64,000 nucleotides of DNA. Source: JANJUB01 sp031386985. Lineage in GTDB: Bacteria; Armatimonadota; Fimbriimonadia; Fimbriimonadales; Fimbriimonadaceae. The translations under genes were made by a program, and so were the position numbers. Where the stretch lies: positions 62,001 to 126,000 of the forward strand of contig JANNCV010000014.1 in assembly GCA_031386985.1 (NCBI GenBank), read 5' to 3'. Below the pieces are notes generated by a model. That model saw only the letters and a list, made by a program, of their open reading frames with translations, had not been told where the DNA came from and did no database searches. This document shows, piece by piece, positions 60,404 to 64,000 of the stretch (the stretch's first letter is position 1; the number at the start of each line of letters is the position of its first letter).

Positions 60404-60934
60404 CTAGCCGCGAATAATCGAGGCTTTTTTGACTCTATCACCCTGCTTCAGAGCCGCCAGAATTTCGTTGCCAAAAACAACTTTCCCAAAGCACGTATAG
60501 CTTCCATCTAAGAAAGTAGCCGGGCCGAGGAGGATGTGAAACTGAGAATCGCCGGAATCGCGATCATTGGGCTTGGCCGATAAACCGACCATACCCGCCT
60601 CGTTGAAGCTCTTTCCCGTGTCTTCAAACGGGATGCGAACATCGCCGGCCTCAGTGGAGTTTGTGGGGCCAAACTGAGCCAAAAAGGGCTTGGGGGAGCG
60701 CTCGACGCGATGAAAAGGTTTGCCATCGTAGAAGCCTTTCTGGGTCAAATCCATGATATGAGCCGTCGCTCTGGGGGCTTCCTTTGTGAAGAGGCGAATA
60801 AAGAGATTGCCCCGACTCTCGATTTCGAGCTTCAAAAGCGTCTCACCTTTAGCGGGCGAAAACGTAGCTTGAGCCAACCCCAGGCTTGCGAGGAGAAAGA
60901 GCACAAAACCTACAAAGGATCGAAAGGCGTTCAT
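60404..60934 (-). CDS. Exported peptidyl-prolyl cis-trans isomerase, cyclophilin type
   Basis: A 176-aa cyclophilin with a signal peptide (VGFVLFLLASLGLAQ) for periplasmic action on proline bonds. The domain contains FYDGKPFHRVE, GMVGLSAKPNDRDSGDSQFHILLGP (split here) and LDGSYTCFGKVVFG. A TATCAT hexamer 9 nt before the start suggests a leaderless transcript. The FHRV motif departs slightly from the usual FHRVI. Confidence 0.92.
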   Translation of the reverse strand: MNAFRSFVGFVLFLLASLGLAQATFSPAKGETLLKLEIESRGNLFIRLFTKEAPRATAHIMDLTQKGFYDGKPFHRVERSPKPFLAQFGPTNSTEAGDVRIPFEDTGKSFNEAGMVGLSAKPNDRDSGDSQFHILLGPATFLDGSYTCFGKVVFGNEILAALKQGDRVKKASIIRG

Positions 60935-60987
60935 TTACTTTCAATGATACGACGATTGGGGCGGGGAAATGTTGCGGTCAAGTGATG

Positions 60988-61542
60988 CTAGTCAGCCAGC
61001 ACCCTCCCGTATCCATCAAGCTTAACACTGCCGGTGAGCATCAATATCCCGTCAATAATTGCCCACAACCAAAAGACTCCGCAGGTCATTGGAGTCAAAA
61101 TGAACTGCAACACTCCCGTCGCCGCAAAACCCAAATACATCCGGCCAACGCCCGGAATGATGATATTCAATATTCCAGCCAGAACCCGACTTTTGTCGCT
61201 CTTTATTTGTGCCAACCCTGAATGGGTGTATGGATTTACCGCGTAGCTCGAACCATAGGGCTGATAGGCGGGAGCAGCATAGCTGGGAGCTTGTGCGGTC
61301 GCGGTAGGAGGCAACATGGGCGCCCCCGGCGATGGCGGCGGCGGCGGCGCCATCATCGGGTCTATGGAACGAAAGGCGACGGCCAATTCGTTCACATGAT
61401 CGGCCGGTATCCATTGGGGCATTCCGGATTTCCAGACGTAGGTCTCGCGCATGATAACTCCACCCTCAATAAGCTCATCGAGTTGGTCCTTTGTTAGCGG
61501 GCCCAGTTGCCCATAATGCCCGATGTAATACCAATCTGCCAC
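60988..61542 (-). CDS. GYF_2-TM2 domain membrane protein
   Basis: A 184-aa protein starting at the GTG at 61542 (ADWYYIGHYGQLGPL), with AAGGGA just upstream; a GTG at 61593 would add 17 residues that do not match the domain. It has an N-terminal GYF_2 domain (WYY ... GPLTKDQLDELI ... TYVWKSGMPQWIPA), a proline-rich linker (APPPPPSPGAPMLPP) and two C-terminal helices of the TM2 domain (GILNIIIPGVGRMYLGF, LWAIIDGILML). A common architecture of unknown role in proteostasis or envelope. Confidence 0.85.
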   Translation of the reverse strand: MADWYYIGHYGQLGPLTKDQLDELIEGGVIMRETYVWKSGMPQWIPADHVNELAVAFRSIDPMMAPPPPPSPGAPMLPPTATAQAPSYAAPAYQPYGSSYAVNPYTHSGLAQIKSDKSRVLAGILNIIIPGVGRMYLGFAATGVLQFILTPMTCGVFWLWAIIDGILMLTGSVKLDGYGRVLAD

Positions 61543-61611
61543 GGTTCCCTTGATTGTAACTTGAATTGATGCCCTTATGGCGGCGGGGGGCACAAAAGCC
61601 TATCAATACGC

Positions 61612-62571
61612 TTACACAGTGCGCAATCGCTCCGCCGTTTCTTCAGGCAGCGTATCGTTGATCCAAGCTCCGGCTCCAGACTCGCTACCGGCAAGATACT
61701 TCAGTTTCTCGGCCGTGCGGTAGGGCGGGTAGAACTCAACGTGAAGCCAGTTGAACTCAAAACCGGGGGTTGCGGGCTCTTGGTGCATCGCCATAATGTA
61801 AGGGAGCGAAAAACCAAAGAGGCGGTCGTATTTCTGGGTAACAAGCTGGAGCATTCGGGCGAAGTCGTCTTGCTCCTTTCCGGATAACTCCGCGATAGAG
61901 CGCCGTTGCTCCTGCGGAACGACCCACACTTCGTAGGGATACCGCGCAAAAATTGGAACAACCGCTAGGAATGAGTCATTTTCGGCAATGATTCGGGGAC
62001 CGCTACGCTCTTCGCGTATCCAATCTTCGAACAGAGTCCTCCCCGTTTGCTCGAAGTGTTCCCGTTCGGCCTGCAACTCCGTTTGTAACGTAGCGGGGAT
62101 GAAGGGGTAGCCATAGATCTGCCCATGCGGGTGGCTCAACGTTACTCCGATTTCTTTGCCCTTGTTTTCGAAAATGAATACGTATTCGATTTCCTCACGA
62201 GCCGCAAGTTCCAGGTATCTCTCTCGCCAAACACGAACGAGTTTTCGGATTTGATCGGCGGGAAGGGTGGCGAAGGTTGCGTTGTGGTCGCTCGAATAGC
62301 AGACAACTTCGCAAGCTCCTCCAGCGCGCCTTACCGGCACAAGAACTGAGCTTTCTAACGCAGGTTCCGGGGCGAGCGGGCTCAGGGAAGGGAACTTGTT
62401 TTCAAAAACGGCGATGTCGTACTCAGCGACGGGCACCTCGGTGGGAAAGCCGCCGGCTTTCGTCGGGCAGAGCGGGCAGTAATCGGCAGGAGGATGGAAG
62501 GTGCGATCTTGCCGATGTGTCGCGGTAATGACCCAGGTTTTCAGGAACGGGTGATAGCGCAACTCAGACAC
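61612..62571 (-). CDS. galT: Galactose-1-phosphate uridylyltransferase (GalT)
   Basis: A 319-aa Leloir-pathway enzyme that exchanges UDP-glucose and galactose-1-phosphate. The nucleophile region is SHPHGQ (His147 and His149), and CPLC (Cys32, Cys35) with later His96 supplies the zinc site. A GTG start at 62571 follows GGAGA. It is divergent from the class II aldolase gene, the two start codons being 31 bp apart. No galK or galE is adjacent. Confidence 0.95.
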   Translation of the reverse strand: MSELRYHPFLKTWVITATHRQDRTFHPPADYCPLCPTKAGGFPTEVPVAEYDIAVFENKFPSLSPLAPEPALESSVLVPVRRAGGACEVVCYSSDHNATFATLPADQIRKLVRVWRERYLELAAREEIEYVFIFENKGKEIGVTLSHPHGQIYGYPFIPATLQTELQAEREHFEQTGRTLFEDWIREERSGPRIIAENDSFLAVVPIFARYPYEVWVVPQEQRRSIAELSGKEQDDFARMLQLVTQKYDRLFGFSLPYIMAMHQEPATPGFEFNWLHVEFYPPYRTAEKLKYLAGSESGAGAWINDTLPEETAERLRTV

Positions 62572-62602
62572 TCTCCAAGTGTATTCGATGCAATAATCTC
62601 AT

Positions 62603-63232
62603 GTGCAGTTAGGGGAACTCCGACGCTTAGAAATGCTCGAGTGCGGCAAGTTGCTCTGGCAACGCAATCTGATTGGCGCTTGCGAAGGGAACTTGAGCTG
62701 CCGATTGGATGAAAACCGCCTACTCTGCACCCGAAGCGGAGTTTCAAAAGGACACTTAACCCTTGACGATTTGGTTGAGATTCACCTAGACGGCAAGCAG
62801 ATTGACCCAAATTCGCACAAGCCGAGCAGCGAAATTCGGGTTCACCTGGCGATTTATCGCGAGTGTCCACACGTCGGGGCCGTGGTTCATGCTCACCCGA
62901 TTTTCGCAACCGCCTTCGCCCTCTCGGGGGTTCGTATTCCGACCGAAAACATGCCAGAGGCGTTGGTGGAACTTGGGCCCGTAGCCCTGGTTCCGTTCGG
63001 GATGCCGGGAACCGACGATCTTCCAGATGCGATGAAACCCTTCATTCCGGGCCACCGCTCCTTCTTACTCGCCAACCACGGCGCGGTCACCACGGGTAGG
63101 AGTTTGCTTGAGGCAAGCCATCGAATGGAAACCTTCGAGCGCGTCGCTCAGATCGTGTTTTTAAGTAAAGGCTTAGGCGGCCCGGCGTTACTTCCGGCGG
63201 GAGTTTTCGACCGACTCAAGGGGCCAGTTTGA
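62603..63232 (+). CDS. Class II aldolase/adducin family protein (FucA-like)
   Basis: A 209-aa zinc aldolase of the L-fuculose-phosphate/ribulose-phosphate epimerase-like group. Metal and catalytic residues: Glu77 in SSEIRVHLAIYRE, HAH (His96, His98) in AVVHAHPIFATAF and a third His near LLANHGAV. FucA normally splits L-fuculose-1-phosphate, which would fit a genome with GH95, but other phosphosugars are possible. GTG start at 62603. Its stop overlaps the MATE gene start (TTGA). Confidence 0.88.
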   Translation: MQLGELRRLEMLECGKLLWQRNLIGACEGNLSCRLDENRLLCTRSGVSKGHLTLDDLVEIHLDGKQIDPNSHKPSSEIRVHLAIYRECPHVGAVVHAHPIFATAFALSGVRIPTENMPEALVELGPVALVPFGMPGTDDLPDAMKPFIPGHRSFLLANHGAVTTGRSLLEASHRMETFERVAQIVFLSKGLGGPALLPAGVFDRLKGPV

Positions 63233-64000
63233 GCGATCATCCCATCGAACCGCCCGTGATTGGAGATGCGCCCGGACTTCACTTGGAAGATCGGGAGAGC
63301 GCGGTGAAGGTCGTTTGGGCACTAGCGTGGCCGGCGGTTGCATTGAATTCGATGCAGGTCATCAATACCCTGTTGGATTCATTCTTTGTGGGGCACCTCG
63401 CTACGCCTTCGGTTACGGCTTACGGGGGAATGACGCCTGTTCTGTTTCTGATGTTCTCGCTGGCAATGACCTGCGGAACCGCTGCAACCGCGCTCGTTAG
63501 CCGTGCGTTCGGGGCGAAAAATGTAGAGGAATGGAAAACCGCATCAAGACAATGTAGCGCGTTTGCCTTCATGTTCGGGTGCCTGTTTGCCGTGCTTTGT
63601 TGGATGTTTGCGGAGCCTGCCGCTCGGCTTATGTTGCCGGAAAATAGCGAGGAAGCCGTTGGATTAATGGCTCAGTTTTTCCGGACCTACGCCCTAGGTT
63701 TACCCGCGATTTACCTGGTTCAAGCTTTGGCTGGCTCGCTTAGGGGAACGGGGGATACAAAGAGCCCGATGGTCATCAGTGGCATCACCATTTGCTTGCA
63801 CATCTTGTTTAATCTCTTTCTGATTCGAGATACCCTAACCATCGGCGGGGTTGTGTTTAGGACGGCAGGTTTGGGCTTACAAGGTGCGGGAATCGCCCTC
63901 ACAACCTCAGCCTGCATCTCAGCTCTGATCTACGGGTTCTACGCATCAAGAACCGCTATCGGCAACCAAAATCCCTTTTTGATTCCGAAGATCGCGTGGG
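63229..64000 (+). CDS. MATE-family efflux transporter (partial, runs off the window)
   Basis: The first 257 codons of a multidrug and toxin extrusion protein; no stop before 64000. The TTG start overlaps the aldolase stop. N-terminal helix I is followed by the MATE hallmark NTLLDSFFVGHLATPSVTAYG, then MFSLAMTCGTAATALVSRAFGA, LPAIYLVQALAGSLRGTGDTKSPM and later helices. A Na+ or H+ antiporter for cationic compounds is expected. Operon with the aldolase is odd but likely. Confidence 0.93.
   Translation, partial: MSDHPIEPPVIGDAPGLHLEDRESAVKVVWALAWPAVALNSMQVINTLLDSFFVGHLATPSVTAYGGMTPVLFLMFSLAMTCGTAATALVSRAFGAKNVEEWKTASRQCSAFAFMFGCLFAVLCWMFAEPAARLMLPENSEEAVGLMAQFFRTYALGLPAIYLVQALAGSLRGTGDTKSPMVISGITICLHILFNLFLIRDTLTIGGVVFRTAGLGLQGAGIALTTSACISALIYGFYASRTAIGNQNPFLIPKIAW

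Noticed and set aside
1..64000. CRISPR arrays, tRNA/rRNA genes, insertion sequences or prophage modules
   Set aside because: I looked for spaced repeats, TTCGA-type tRNA arms, rRNA segments, transposase motifs and phage structural genes and saw none; absence is by eye only.

Overview
The window reads as ordinary chromosome of a diderm bacterium with mid-range GC. The protein style (many GTG/TTG starts, PrcB- and NAGPA-like envelope proteins, Ig/beta-propeller secreted proteins, an lpt operon joined to a DUF3084/RNase H-fold pair) suggests Armatimonadota, probably Fimbriimonadia. That placement is an inference from family content; no database search was possible. There is no rRNA, tRNA, CRISPR array, IS element or phage structural module. 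The one structural RNA seen is rnpB. Several starts lie only 7-10 nt after a -10-like hexamer, which points to frequent leaderless transcription.

Layout. 1-8 kb: tag glycosylase, a HicAB toxin-antitoxin pair, a GH95 fucosidase and two large secreted proteins (HEAT-like and TPR). 8-14 kb: rnpB (minus), then a three-gene plus-strand cluster of two tailspike-like beta-helix proteins around a secreted propeller/Ig protein; the first beta-helix gene is put out of frame by an 11-G run. Then purK, which carries an in-frame REP-like palindrome. 14.9-21.2 kb: rlmN-lptC-lptA-lptB-lptF/G-DUF3084-RNase H-fold gene, mostly overlapping start/stop codons. 21-30 kb: DUF885 peptidase, a minus-strand envelope cluster (PrcB x2, NamZ/GH171, secreted protein), RNase J and an 857-aa Ig/cadherin-like secreted protein.

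30-41 kb: zinc-ribbon protein, two unknown envelope proteins, bL33-bL32 back to back, an O-methyltransferase, a 53-aa basic ORF, the methionine-salvage genes mtnC-mtnD-mtnB divergent from a Met-salvage type aminotransferase plus DinB protein, a VOC protein, and yceD-plsX (with rpmF absent between them). 41-52 kb: C45 acyltransferase-like protein, an ABC exporter with an N-terminal zinc ribbon, DUF2071, then minus-strand lgt-hldE(kinase)-SDR, DUF4332, gcvT, and a Tat-exported Gfo/Idh/MocA protein. 52-64 kb: LD-carboxypeptidase and NAGPA-type glycosidase, an adenylate cyclase-type protein coupled to a HELAH metallopeptidase, a tandem pair of small Cys-rich membrane proteins, TolB-like propeller, ndk, fumC, cyclophilin, GYF/TM2 protein, galT, a class II aldolase and the start of a MATE transporter that leaves the window.

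Functional themes: outer-membrane/LPS assembly (lpt, heptose kinase, lgt, MsbA-like exporter), peptidoglycan recycling (NamZ, LD-carboxypeptidase, NAGPA), sugar use (GH95, galT, aldolase) and methionine salvage. No clear defence island or mobile element was found. The strongest unusual signals are the G11 frameshift or switch in the beta-helix gene and the palindrome embedded in purK.
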